A DNA stretch of 64,000 nucleotides from Sesamum alatum (lineage: Eukaryota; Streptophyta; Magnoliopsida; Lamiales; Pedaliaceae): positions 14,324,645-14,388,644 of the forward strand of contig JACGWO010000006.1 of NCBI GenBank assembly GCA_034509735.1, read 5' to 3'. The notes beneath the pieces were generated by a model. It saw nothing but the letters and a program-made list of their open reading frames with translations, was not told where the DNA came from and searched no databases. Positions 33,322-45,343 of the stretch are shown here, piece by piece. Every line of letters starts with the position of its first letter. Within the stretch, counting starts at the first letter, position 1. Made by a program: the position numbers and the translations under genes.

Positions 33322-34585
33322 AATCTAATTAGACTGTTGAAGTATGTACAGACCGTTGACCAATGTACCAAGCAAATGAGAAATACCATCTTTGATAATG
33401 AAAAAACTCGTTTTTTATTGATGGTAAATTCATATCCCTCCTTATCAAGGACCGGGATGGAAACAATGTTTTTAATCATGCTAGGTACATAGAAACAGTA
33501 GTTCAGTACAATCCTAACATGACTACTAATGGCTAACTCTAGTGATCCTACGGCCTCCGCAGCAACGGCCTTGCCATCGCCTAGCCTCAGGATCATCTCA
33601 TCCTTGGTTAGCCTTCTGCTTCTTTGCAGTGCCTGCAAATCATTGCAGATGTGAGCACCACACCCGGTATCCAATACCCATGAAGTAGAATTAGTAATCA
33701 TATTAACTTCAACCACAAACACACCTGGGTTGGAGAGGAGTTGTGGGCACTCCCTCTTCCAATGCCCTTTCCCTTGGCAATGCATGCAGACATCATTTGC
33801 CTTGGACCGCTGAGAACCACGGGTCTTCCCTTTCCCTTTGCTCGGTCCAACCGGAGCAACAGGGACCCCCAGAGCGCGAGCAGGGGCCGCAACCATCTTC
33901 CCTTTGCCTTTCTTCCTCTTCCAGCGTCCGGCCCTCTTGCCATTCGCCTTGGAGGTTGAAGCCTCTCCTATCAATACTGCCGGCGCCGACTTGTGGGTTG
34001 TTGCCTCGTATTGGACCAGCATGTTGATCAACTCATGAATAGACTTCTCAAGTCCGTTCAAGTTGTAGTTTACAACAAACGGGTCATAGGATGGAGGAAG
34101 CGACTGGAGGATCACGTCAATGTACGTGTCATTGTTAAGCCCAGCTTTAAGGTCCTCGAGTTTCTCCACTAGGGAGAGTATCTTGACCCCATGACTCTGT
34201 ACAGACGCTCCTTCAGCGAGCTTGGTGCCAAAGAATGCTTTTGTGGCGGCATATCTAATATGCCTATCCGGAACTGCATAAACCTTGTTCATGCGGAGCA
34301 TTATGGCGGAGACGTGTCCAGCCTCTCATACTGCTTCTGGATGTCGTTAGACATCGAAGCCAGTATGATACTGCGTACTTTCCGGTTGTCCTCATGCCAT
34401 TTCTCGAACGTCAAACGTTCTTCAGGCGTGGACCCCTCCGGTAAGTTGCTCGGTGGCGGCTCGTCCAAGACGTAGCCTTGGTTCTCGAAATCGAGGACAA
34501 TCCTCAAGTTTCTCAGCCAGTCCGAGTAGTTCGTTCCGTTGAATTTGTTAGTCTCAAGAATCATAGTTAACGGGTTCTTAGACAT
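33318..34585 (-). pseudogene. Element C Gag and protease
   Basis: The start is at 34585 (MSKNPLTMILETNKFNGTNYSDW). A missing T in GACGTGTCC near 34313 (B has GACGTTGTCC) splits Gag into 34585-34301 and 34301-33318. The second part has the Lys-rich linker, zinc knuckle CMHCQGKGHWKRECP and protease WVLDTGCGAHICND. The frame is lost again near 33410 in an A/T homopolymer. Confidence 0.9.
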
Positions 34586-36442
34586 ATCTACATTAATGAA
34601 AATGTAAAGCAGAAATTAGCAGATGATGGTAAGATTATTGTTCAAGTTGAAGACTTGGTCTTTTAGTCTTTAACCCTCCCACTATTTATACGAAAGTCCG
34701 CCACTCTCAAGCGGAGTTTCGAGAAACCATTTCCTAGTGGGCTTGGGATCCACAAGCGTAATCTCCATGCCCCGCTTTTACGATTCACATGAAGAAGACC
34801 TTGTGGGAGATATCCAATATCATTCTCATCCAATGAGATTCCCAAGATATTTTGCCTCACCTATTCGCATGGTTCCGAGGACTCCAAGCGAACCATGTTA
34901 CTCAGTATTAGGCCCGACCCATCAACCAAATCATACCTCAAACTGTCGCCCCCCACGACTCGTGAGACAGGGAAACAGCGAGCGCAGTCTTTTTGTTCAC
35001 AACAATAGTGCAGTTTTCCCCTAGTCCAAGTGTGCCACGACTCGTGAGACCACACTTGGGTACTGGTAGCTTCCTCACCACATTGCTGTGGATGGAAGGC
35101 TCGGACACACCAAAATACCATTTTGATCCAAGTCCGTTCTGGGCCTAATATTTGATTTGGTCCAACCAAATGAGAGTTTGTGTATGACCGAGACCTCATC
35201 ACATTATTGTGTTTTAGCATGCATAAATATCCAATATTTAAAGCGATAAATAAATACGCCGCATGCAGAAAACATAGCATACCCCTGTTAGGATGATCAC
35301 AAGCCCAACCTATGCGACCCACTGAGCCCGCAGTGAGTCTATGCTCTGTCTAGGGTGGTCCTAAATTATTACAATAATAATAAACCCATTGTCATTCCAA
35401 TGGGCCTTGAAGTGCTTCTTGTTTCACGCCTTGATGCTCCTCCTTGGGGTCTCCGACTCTAATTGCTTGTTAAAATTGAAACCTCACCAATCCTATCTAC
35501 TCTCGTTACAACTGAAAGTAATACATCGGTAATAAAGAAAACAACCATTAACATCATGAGGCTGAAAATACGAGAGATGATAGTCCCAAAAACAAGAGGC
35601 ACGCAGGCCCCACCCAACAAAAAATAAATAAACATTCATTCATCCATACACAAAGTCTAGGGCTTTGTGATTATCCCATGTTGACTCCATCAACTCACAT
35701 ATAACATAATTATTCCAAATAATCATGCAATAAAACCAATGGATATTCCAAATATCCAAGTGATGTCCAACATCATAAAAGCATAAACATATAAATAATA
35801 TGCAAAATTCAAATTTCAAATTTAATGGACATTTTACACAATGCATCCAATGCATGTATTAATCCCAAATTAATTAAGAAAATTTAATTCAAGGAATAAT
35901 CCAATTATCCCAAAATCAAAAATGCAAAATTAACATATTTTCAGAATACCGTGCAGAAAATACAGAAAATCAAATCTTCCGGAAAAAGTCGAAAAACGGC
36001 ACAAAACGGCCCAGCTGTTGTGCTGGCCGGCCGGCCGCGAGCACAGGGCAGCGCGCGCGCGCGCGCTGTGCCGCACGCTGGCCCTCGGCCAGCAGCGGCC
36101 GGCTGCGCACAGCACGCGCGCGCGCTTGTGCGCAGCATCCGCGCGCTGGCCGAAGCTCAGCGCGCGCAGACGCCCGCCTGCGCGCGGCCACTGCCGGCCC
36201 GACCAATTTTTTTTTTTTTTTTTAAACTGTTTCAGCACAATAATATTAATATTATTCTGAAAATAAGTATGCAATTTTAGATCTAATCTAACAAAATTAA
36301 GCATGCCAAAAGTCCATTAAATCCAAACAATTGAATCATCATATTATTCATATATTTATGTAATCTAACATGCCAATAAAGCCATTTAAAAGCAAGTAGA
36401 TCATGCCAAACACATAGATCTATGCCCCTTACATCGAACCGG
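34586..36442 (-). other. Element C leader
   Basis: About 1.86 kb, nearly the same as B's leader: T17 tract at about 36207-36223, GC-rich block about 36017-36204 (partly different repeat length from B), and paired motif at 34954-35048. Short open frames in the GC-rich part are not conserved between copies. Confidence 0.8.
34954..35048 (-). promoter_or_regulatory. Paired CTCACGAGTCGTG motif, C leader
   Basis: CACGACTCGTGAG at 34954-34966 and 35036-35048 (spacing 82 bp). Confidence 0.55.
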
Positions 36443-36454
36443 GCTCTGATACCA
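36443..36454 (-). other. Primer binding site of C
   Basis: GCTCTGATACCA on the + strand (TGGTATCAGAGC in sense), two bases from the 5' LTR. Confidence 0.9.
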
Positions 36455-36456
36455 CT

Positions 36457-38677
36457 TGAAGGACAAGCGGATCCGCCCGGGAGCGCGAGCGGAAGCGAGA
36501 AAAGCGAGAAAAGTGCGTAAATTTAAATCAAATTCAAAAATACGCGAATCCCAAGGGGTGTACCCTTGGGTGCTCAACCGGGCGTTCGATGTAGGATGTG
36601 TAAATATTAAAACATACATTTAAGCACATAGGGCATAGATATATAAATGAAATCAATCAAAGCGTAATAAACCGTTACCTTTGATTGTTTAGCGTATGCT
36701 CCCGGCTACTTGCGTTGTTCCTTTTCCGCAATGCTCACGAAATCCAAACGTATGGATTCTCCAAAGGTGATCCACACCACACCGGAAGAAACACACGTTC
36801 TTCTTGCTAGAAAAGAACGGGTTTAGGAAGGAATCGGTTTAAGAGAAGAACACTATGAATTAGTGTTCTCTTAAACTTACTTTGTTCTTCTTCTTGATTC
36901 AAAATCAAGTGAAGGACACAAGTGTAAGAGAGGGAGGGAGCACGAAAATTGAGAGAGAGGAGAGGATTTTTGTCTTCTCTTTTTCCTAGAAAAAGATGAA
37001 TAATGAATCACTTATGCTTGGTGTTGTATATTCTAATATATATACATAATTAATGTGATTATTGGAATGTGTCTAGGTTCATCCACGGATGTCTAGATTC
37101 ATTCCAATCAATCACCATCAATTCTTCAATCAAGCCTACCAAAATTTATGGTATGATCAAATGATACCAAAAGGGAAGAGCTTGATTGGAGTTGATTTGT
37201 CTCTTTCCAAAAGAGACAAGTCAACATACCACCTAGCATGAAACATAGCTGATTTTGCTTCCTCCAAGGGAGCATGTCGGCCATATTTAATTAAGGGAAG
37301 AAGTCCAACTTCTTCCTATTCCAAATTAGGAATTATTTCTCCTCTCGGGTATAATTTAACGGACCGGGTTTTATCGTAATCCAATTACGACGAACCAAAT
37401 ATTAAATCCAATTTAATGTCCACTTAAATTATTCCCGTTGATCTTTTAATCCAATTAAAAGATCCAACGTCTCAACTTTCCATATTTAATCGAAAAATCC
37501 AATTTACCGATTAAATGAAAGCCCGATACAATATCGGCCCGTCCATCCAATGGACTTTCCCTTAAGTAATCCAATTACTTATTTTATCCTTCGAGATTGA
37601 CTCCAAGTCGATCTCTCAACCTCCTCGGTGATTTGTGTGTGACCCTTTAGGTTCACCCTCAGCTAGACTTGGGCCCGTGTCCCACAAGGGCCCGTTACCA
37701 TGGGTGGCCGTCTAGCAACAGTCCATGGCACTAGAGACTAGGTGAATTGGCGTGAACATTTAGGCGCCGATTCCGTACGGGTACGATCCTTCCGTCTACC
37801 GTCTCCCGGCCTTAGTCTAGGGTATGGAATTGGCCGTCGGTTCCCATCCTTGACTAGGCATCTATGCTTAATACTCGAGACCACGTATGCTTCATTGCGT
37901 CGACACAGGAAACCATTCCCTGTTCGACCAACCACTGTGGCCACAGCTTCAAACAGCATGAACGTGTCTCCGAGTGCATAGGAGATACCTCTGTCACATA
38001 CTAACAGGGGACGGATCCTCTTCTTGGAATCCACCATCCTCGCTACATATTCTGACTGCACTGGACAAGGCTTATGATAATTATCTTACAGAATGATTAC
38101 CTCTCGCCAGATCCAAGATACAGCCGTCCTGTGCACGCGACTGCCATGATCTCTCAAGTCTGAGGATTACTCCCGTACTATCAGAACCGGGGAAAACCAA
38201 TCATACCGATCAAGCCTCCAAGGCTTCCATATGATGATCCCCGCGAGTCAGTCCAGTCGGCTCGACCCCAGTCGACCAACCCATCAAGATCGTGTAGGCG
38301 TCCCACGCCTGTCGCCGATGAAACACGGCACTCATCTAATGAACACGACTCTTGACGCAAGTCTCAATAGGACTCTCGATGCCCTGTCTCGAGGTCCTCG
38401 ACTTGGAACGTTTCAGACCCAACTCTTAATCAGTTGGTTTCATGACCACCATCCAATGGTGGCCCAACTGCACGAGTTGTTATCCATGGTCTGTGGGCTT
38501 TGTTGCGATATAAGTTAAACAACATTTTAACAAATGTAAGATGAGCGCAACAAAGAAGGTACCATTGGTGACGAATACTCATCTTATTCATCACATAATA
38601 ATATTACATTCACATCAAGTTGTCGGATAGGTTACAAATTGCCAAACCTATTGGCTTTCTGGTTACCTATTCCAACA
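36457..38677 (-). repeat. Array LTR 3 (5' LTR of C)
   Basis: 2221 bp, TGAAGG to CCAACA, hairpin 36550-36570 perfect. Its right edge abuts TAAAGAAGAC, the middle of A's 5' LTR. Confidence 0.93.
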
Positions 38678-40012
38678 TAAAGAAGACTATTTTGACTAGG
38701 ATTTTGACCTAGTCAAAGTTGTATTTGACCTAGTCAAATTAATCCTAGCCATCCATCTCTCCCTTTCCATCTCAACCATCGATTTAATTTAATGAAATAT
38801 TTAAAACCTATTTAAATATTCCAAAGGCCAAATAAATAAATATAATAAATATAAATATTTATTCAAGGCCTATTAAATTAATTTTCTAAGAAATCTAATT
38901 TATTAGATTAATCCCTTTTACCAAATAAAAGGAATTAATTCTCCAAGAAAATAAAGGACCCAATTAAATCCAATTTAATCATTCCTTTTCTCCAATATTT
39001 AATTCTAAATTAAATACTTAATGTGTGTGGATTGTGTGTGACTCTTTAGGTTCACCTTTCAACTAGACTTGGTCGGATTCCTAGAATCCGTCCGTTACCA
39101 TAGGTGGCCATCTAGCAACGGTCCATGGCACTAGAGACTAGGTGAATATACGGGGATGAGCATTTAGGCTCTAACAGTACACTTGTCCTTCTGTATACGA
39201 TCTCACCACTTAGGGTCTAGGGCACGGAAAATGCAGGTACCCATTTTGGACCTAAGAGTCGGTCTGTCCTTACTAAACGCCGCAAGGGAAACCTTCCCTT
39301 CTGTCCAGTTATTGTGGCCACAGATTTTAGGGACAAGACACAGAGCATCCGTGTGACTCAACTATCAATGCCTTTGACAGGAGACAGATCCTTTCTTGGA
39401 AACTACTGTCACTCTGTACACCAGAGCTGCACTAGACATGGCTTATGACTACTCAAGTGCTTCTAGGCAATCTCTCACCATATCTAAGATACACACCTGA
39501 CATACAGGTAAACTCAGCAGTTCCTCAAGTCAAAGGACTCGACCTGTACCGTTGGAACCGGGAACACACGTCATACCTAGCCAACCCTACTCAATGTCCT
39601 CCGTAAGACGGTTCACGCGAGTCACCTCAGTCAGCTGCTTCTTAGCAGGCTAACCCACTAACACTGCTTAGACGACCTTCGTCACCCGTCGATGAAATAC
39701 GACAGCATATGCTTAGTGCAAGTCTCAAGGGGAATCTCGATACCCATTTTCGAGATTCCTTGACTTGGAGATTTCCGGACTGATTCGGCGGGACTGATTT
39801 CATGGATCTACCTCCAAGCGTAGTCCCAGTCCCCGAAGATGTTAAAGCCCGAGTGAACAAATATGTAATGTAGATAAAGTGAACACAAACAAAGTAATGT
39901 CAAATGAATTTCACTTCTTTATTCATTAATAATTTATCAAAACCCTGAAATTGTCTAGACATAGGTTACATTTTGCCTGCCAAGAGTGGCTACATGGTCA
40001 CCTATTCTAACA
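38678..40012 (-). repeat. Element A 5' LTR, surviving half
   Basis: Begins at TAAAGAAGACTATTTTGACTAGG (compare A 3' LTR at about 12065) and runs to the LTR terminus CTATTCTAACA, followed by TSD GAATA. It shares A-specific variants with 12065-13172. The missing half should lie between the residual leader at 21137 and here, and was lost with formation of the array. Confidence 0.87.
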
Positions 40013-40017
40013 GAATA

Positions 40018-40956
40018 ATGCTAACGTTGCTTATAATCACATTTCTTACTTAAACTGATCATATTCCAGTCCCCTTAAAAATGAACCCAATTGTCGTAAG
40101 AGGTCCGAGTGATCGGGATATGTTCGGCCAAATTTGGATAGTGGTCCAAACGACCTGCGGAACGTGATGTTGGATATCATAGTCGGATTTATGGAGAGGA
40201 GCCATGGAATCCGCTAGGAAATCCAAACAAGGTTTGAACTCATTCATGGTTAGACTGGTAAGAACGCTTAGATACTATGAATAAAGCATTAAGTCATTCA
40301 AGACTTAGTCACGGTAGACTAATGGGAAGGCTTGGATGTTGAGTATCCCCTACGTCTTAACCCTAGATAAACATGCGATATGTTTACTCGGTGCATAGGA
40401 TCCGATGTTGAGTGTGCTTCTTGCGTGACTCAACAGAAATCGATAATGCATTGAGGGGTTGAAGACAACAATCAAGGACGATCCTTAGTACCTAAATAAG
40501 GACTAAAGATATGATCTCGATGCACCGTCTGTGGAGAGTTGTTTTGGAAGGCTAAAATGATACTAGCTTCCAGAGTATAGTGAAAAAAACGGTTAGTCTC
40601 AAAGGTATGCACAGTCAGACTCAATGATGATTGCATTTGATAGTGGTTATGGAGGAAAACCGCGGCCATAGGATGGACGTGGTGCCTAGCACGGCGAAGC
40701 CAATGGTCTCCAGATGGCGAACAACCAGGCTATGGAAAAAGTTATGGCCTGAGATCTCATCACAAGATCCACGGAAAATTCTTAGACAACCACCATCTCG
40801 AGGAGGCGATGGTGGATAGAGGTAACACGGTTAGACCGTATTACTTCGGCAAGGAAATATAGCGGACTCATGAGATCTTAGTCGGTATTGTAGATTACTC
40901 ATGCTCAAAAGGTTCTGAACAAAGTGGGCAATGTACTTAATGGTCAAGTGGGAGAT
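40018..40956 (+). pseudogene. Element F linker, RT and RNase H remnant
   Basis: Continuation of F after element A. Recognisable: PSDRDMFGQ and SDLWRGAMESA (sister PDRYGFLG, SGKWLEAMKAEMDSM), then IPYAS-like and CTRPDV-like sequence (about 40345-40430) of the RT C-terminus, then the RNase H segment MDVVPSTAKPM (40675 on). About 660 bp of RT core, including YVDD, are absent by comparison with D. The end is the polypurine tract CAAGTGGGAGAT (40945-40956). Confidence 0.75.
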
Positions 40957-43024
40957 TGTTAGAATAGGTGACCAGAAAGTCAATGTCGTTGGCTGTTCTG
41001 AGAACTATTCGTCAATCTTTGAAAAAACGTAATATTAGGTTGATGAATGTAGTAAGGATTCATCATTGGCAACGATGAGTTTGTTATGCTTACTGCTAGC
41101 ATTGAACGTCATTTTGATGTCACAACAAATGCCCACAGACCGGAAATATGAGTCCAAGAAGTTGGACTGGAAATAGGTTGGCAGTCATGGAACCAACTTC
41201 TGTAGATAGGTCTGAAACACTCCAAGTCGAGGACCTAAAGATTGGGGTATCGAGGGTCCTATAGGGACTTGCACTAAGGATTGCATTCATTGGATGAGTA
41301 TCGTGGTTCATCGGTGACAGACGTTGGACGTCTATGCAATATTAGTGGGTTAGTTGATAAGGGTGTCGCTTGACTGAGGTGACTCGCGGGAATCGTTATA
41401 TGGAAGCCATACGGGCTAGGTCGGTATGACTGATATTCTAGGTCCCGATAGTGATTAGTCCTCGACTTGAGAATCACGACAGTCGCTCACATACGAAGGT
41501 TGTATGTTGGATCTGGGAGAGGTGATCATGTCATAAGATATGGCCATCATAAGCCTTGTTCAGTGCAATTGGAGTACGTAGAGATGATGGTGGATTCCAA
41601 GATAGGATCTGTACCCTGTGAAAGATTATGACAACGAAGATCTCCTATACGCTCTGAGATGGTTTAGACTCTCAAAGTCTATGGCCTAGCATTTAATTGA
41701 GTTGGAAAGGATTTCCTACGTCAATCATAGAGTTAAACCATCTCATGTTTGAAGCATAGATAGCCTAAGTCAAGGATGGGAATCGGCAATCCTATTCCAT
41801 GCCCTAGACTAAGGCTGGGAGATAGGCGACCATATGACCATACCTGTATGTAACTCGGAGCCTAAATGTTCACACCATATATTCACCTATTCTCTAGTGC
41901 CATGGACTATTTCTAGACGGCCACCCATTGTGACGGACTACTTTGGTTATGCGATAACAAGAAGTAAGTCCACCTCTAGTTGAGGGTGAACCTAAAGAGT
42001 CAGACTCGCTACACCGGATGTGAAAGGAGTTAATTTGGAATTAAATCCAAAAGAAGGTTTAATTTAATAAGATTAAATTATACTTCTTTGAGATTCAAGC
42101 CTTGATGGATTAATTGGATTAATAGGGCTTGAGTTCATAAATTAAAATTATGGATTTGATAAGCATGGGCTTCCTTTTTAATTAGATTAAAAGGGTGAAT
42201 TAATTAGTGGGCTTGGAATATTAAATAGGATTTAATATAAAGCCCATTTGGACCTTGAGACTATTTAATTTATAATTAAATAAGCCCATTCCATAAAGCC
42301 CATTGAAAATGGATGGACGAGATTTGATCTAGAGATTGATGAGATGAAGGGCCATGATTAATTTGACTTAATCAAACCCTAGATTGACTAGGATTTGACT
42401 AGGTCAAAATCCTAGTCAAGTGTGCCTCTTTAAAAGAGGTTGAGTAGGAATAGGAAAATATGTTTTTTCTATAAATACTCAAAACACACAGACACACACC
42501 TACTTATCTCTACACATTATTTTCTATCACATCTCTCTCTCTGTCTCTCGTCCACCTTGCTTACTCTCTCCAAGATTTTCCTTGTTCTTCTTGATTAATT
42601 CATGGTAGAACATTATAGATGTCGATAGCATTAATCAACAGCGTTATATGGATGTCTCTTCTCCCCTAAACTATTCTTGCTAGCACGAGGGTTCGTTGCT
42701 TTCCGGTGTAGAGTGTGAACAATTTAGAGGGTCTCTACTATGAGATCTTGGTGGCAAAACAGGAAACAATGCATGTAGCCGAAGTAAGATGACTACGAGA
42801 GGTAACATCATGTTTTACGTTTCTTGTTCCTAAATTCTATGGCCTCCATGTTGTGTCTTTCTTCAACATGAGATACACAGAACCCCCGGGAGGTTCAAGG
42901 GAACACCTATTGATCCGTTTATGCATGTTTGATGTATGTTTAATTACATTTTAATTATACGCTTTTGCAATTTTATATTATGCAACTCATCGCGCTCCCT
43001 CCCGGGTTGATGCGCTCGCTTTCA
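40957..43024 (+). repeat. Element F 3' LTR (family 3)
   Basis: 2068 bp, TGTTAGAATAGGTGACC to GCTTTCA, directly after the purine tract. TATA-like CTATAAATAC at about 42470, then CA- and CT-rich tracts. The hairpin is degraded (TTCAAGGGAACACCTATTGA at about 42895). Next bases TGTTC (43025-43029) are the predicted TSD in G. Confidence 0.88.
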
Positions 43025-43493
43025 TGTTCTTGATGCACGTTTTGTGGAGAGTTGATTTTGGAAGGCTAAAATGAGACTAGCTTTTGAATCATGTGAATAT
43101 AGATAAGTCTCAATACGTATGTACATTCAAACTTAATGGTGAGTATGGCAGCTTGGAAAGGTCTCAAACGGGATACCACGACGTTTCATCATGAAAGTCG
43201 AATGTATGACGACTTTCGAAGTCACTTCGGAAAGTGGTTTGGATCATAACTGCATCCATGGGATGGATGTGATGCCTAGAACGGCCGAGCCAGTATTTGC
43301 CTTGAAAGTGGACAACTAGGCTATCGCGAAAGCCTTAGGGCCCAAGACCCCATCACAGATCCACAGAAAATTCTTAGATCACTAACCATCTACACGTAGC
43401 GATGGTAGGAAGAGGTGACATGATTGGACCATGTCACCTCAGCAGAAACTATGATAGACCCGCCAGACCGAGCGTGTATCTTAGACTGCTCAT

Positions 43494-45065
43494 TAGCGGT
43501 GCAAGTTGAGCCATGCCGGCTTGCGAGCTCACACTTTTTTTTAATTTTTTTAAATTTTTTTATTTATACATAAATTTATATATTTAAGTACATTTCAATA
43601 TTATATTAAGTTTATAATTAAAACTTCACTATATATTAGAATTATTAGTCAATATATCTTTTATTTTAATTATATATAATAATAAATATGGTATTTTTAT
43701 TTATATTGTCTAAAAACAAGCTTAAGCAATATTTTAGTAAGTCTTGATATATTTCTTTTTTTTGTAAATGAATGTCTAGTATAATGCATATGAATTTTAT
43801 TGTAATAATTTTAAAATCGACGTCATAAAATATTTTTATTTTAAAATTCATCATATATTAGAATTAATAGTCAATAACACATATCTCAGTTTTAGATGAT
43901 AATATTAAAATATGGTATTTTAGTTTATATTATCTAAAAAGAAGCTTAATCAGCAAATTTAGTTACGATTTGATAAGTATTGTAAATAAATGGTTTAATA
44001 TAATGCATATGAATTGTTTCGTTTATACTTTCAATATCTACTACAACAAAATGCATTTATTTCAAGATTCATCATATATTAGAATTATTAGTCTATATCT
44101 CATATTTTAGTTTTAGATGATATTAAAATATGGTATTCTTTGGTTATATTATCTAAAAACAAGCTTAATCAACAAGTTAGTACGATTTGATCTTAAAAAT
44201 AATATTTAATATAATTCATAGAAATTTTTTGGTTATACTTCAATATTCACTACAACAAAATGCATTTGTTTTGAAATTAAACATATATTAGAATTATTAG
44301 TCAATATCTCATATTTTAGTTTTAGATGATTTTAGAATATGATATTTTAGTTTATATTATCTAGAAACAAGCTTAATCAATGATTTAATATGTTTTGATA
44401 ATTTTTTTATTAATAAATATTTAATACAATCCATATGAATTTTATCGTTATAATTTCAATATCTACTATAGCAAAATGCATTTGTTTCAAAATTCACCAT
44501 ATATTAGAATTATTAGTGAATATCTCATATTTTAGTTTAGATGATATTAAAATATCGTATTTTGATTTATATTATCTAAAAGAAGCTTAAATCAACAATT
44601 TAGTACATTTCGATAATTTTGTGAAATACGTATTTAATACCATTCGTATGAATTTTATCGTTATAATTCAATATCTACTACAGCAAATGCATTTATTTCA
44701 TAGTTCACCATATTCTTTTTATCGTAGTGCTTTTTTTTATTTATTTTTGTGACTATTTTCTTCCTAGTTCTAATTTAAATTTTTTTAATAATGTATTCCA
44801 ATTATAGAATAGTCCATATATTTTTCTGTTGTTTTAGAAAAAAAAAATCAAATTTGAGCTTGTGAGCCAAGCTCAAGCTCACGAAAAAAAAAAAAACAAA
44901 ATTCGAGCCTCGGCTCATGATCTACGAGCTCGAGCACCTTGTCTAATGCTCGAGCTCGAGCTTGAGCCTATAAGATGCAGGCTCGTCGAGCTCGACCACC
45001 TGCCTGAGCTCGAGCTCGAATTTTCGACCGAGCTCGACTCGATCTCGCTCAATTTGGCAGCCCTA
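43494..45065 (+). mobile_element. Non-autonomous hAT-like DNA element (tentative)
   Basis: 1572 bp interrupting G's RNase H. The ends are imperfect inverted repeats: left TAGCGGTGCAAGTTGAGC, right (reverse complement) TAGGGCTGCCAAATTGAGC. Candidate 8-bp TSDs CTGCTCAT (43486-43493) and CTAATCAC (45066-45073) match at 5 of 8. The right end is full of AGCTCGAGC-type subterminal repeats (about 44925-45045), common in plant hAT elements. The interior is a five-unit AT-rich tandem repeat. No transposase. Family assignment is inferred from ends and TSD length. Strand is arbitrary. Confidence 0.6.
43610..44714. repeat. AT-rich tandem repeat, five units of about 215 bp
   Basis: The motif ATATATTAGAATTA recurs at about 43631, 43853, 44074, 44283 and 44499 (spacings about 209-222). 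Each is followed by CTCATATTTTAGTTTTAGATG, then AACAAGCTTAATCAA and GCATATGAATTTT-like blocks and AAAATGCATTTGTTT. Units differ by substitutions and small indels. It is internal to the hAT-like element. Confidence 0.85.
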
Positions 45066-45127
45066 CTAATCACGATCAGAAGGTTCTAAGATACATTGGT
45101 AATTGGATTTTTGGTCAAGTGGAAGAT

Positions 45128-45343
45128 TGTTAGAATAGGTGACGAGAAAGCTAATTAGATTGGTTGTTTTGGAAACTATTCGTCAATCTTTATTACAATA
45201 ATATTATTATTATGATGAATAGATGAAGTATTCATCAATGACTCATGTGTTTGTTATGCTTACTACTTAGATTTAACGGCATTTCAGTGTCACAACAAAT
45301 GCCCACAGACGAAATAGTTAAACACATGGAGTTTGGTTGCACT
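45128..45343 (+). repeat. Element G 3' LTR, first part
   Basis: TGTTAGAATAGGTGACGAGAAAGC directly follows the purine tract and matches F's 3' LTR start (40957). It is interrupted after 216 bp by LTR I; the rest should lie right of the window. Confidence 0.8.

Larger units (their letters stand above)
21138..38677 (-). mobile_element. Tandem copia array: LTR - B - LTR - C - LTR
   Basis: Three family-1 LTRs (21138-23365, 28792-31013, 36457-38677) alternate with two internal regions in the same orientation. The middle LTR is both B's 5' LTR (primer site at 28778-28789) and C's 3' LTR (purine tract at 31014 on). The outer flanks do not match (CCTTG before 21138, TAAAG after 38677), so this is not one simple insertion. 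A parsimonious reading is that B inserted in A's leader and C in A's 5' LTR, and recombination between B's 5' LTR and C's 3' LTR removed everything between. Confidence 0.9.
11190..40012 (-). mobile_element. Element A, copia element carrying a solo LTR and the B-C array
   Basis: The left end TGAAAGATTG at 11190 is preceded by GAATA (11185-11189). The right end CTATTCTAACA at 40012 is followed by GAATA (40013-40017), so one insertion into F explains both edges. A's own parts are 3' LTR 11190-13172, coding 13174-17150, leader 17151-18888 and 21115-21137, and half of the 5' LTR 38678-40012. The two LTR parts share variants absent from other family-2 LTRs, such as CTCAAGTGCTTCT where the others have CTCAAGAGTATTT, and CAGGCTAACCCAC. 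The rest of the leader, the primer site and the other half of the 5' LTR are missing, replaced by the array. Confidence 0.9.
5652..43024 (+). mobile_element. Element F, old copia element hosting H, a solo LTR and element A
   Basis: F is read from its partial 5' LTR (5652-6219 and 8206-8744), leader (8745-9318), gag-PR-INT remnant (9319-11184), the continuation after element A (40018-40956), and 3' LTR (40957-43024). The coding order is conserved across the 28.8-kb insertion of A, whose TSD GAATA marks the join. Its own right TSD should be TGTTC (43025-43029), inside element G; the left copy is outside the window. Stops and frameshifts are frequent, the first part of the 5' LTR lies beyond H, and the 5' LTR end and primer site are deleted. 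It is an immobile remnant. Confidence 0.9.
43025..45127 (+). pseudogene. Element G RNase H remnant
   Basis: 43025-43493 and 45066-45127, split by a hAT-like insert. It resembles the end of F: GGAGAGTTGATTTTGGAAGGC matches 40533 on. Frames with GMAAWKGLK, a degenerate TTEVEY/AASEAAKE segment, then MDVMPRTAEPV-like sequence of RNase H are visible. After the insert, CACGATCAGAAGGTTCTAAG continues to the polypurine tract TCAAGTGGAAGAT. This is the oldest layer in the window, since F is inserted in it. Confidence 0.7.

Noticed and set aside
38678..40012. Independent truncated family-2 LTR
   Set aside because: The TSD GAATA matching 11185-11189 and shared variants assign it to element A's 5' LTR.
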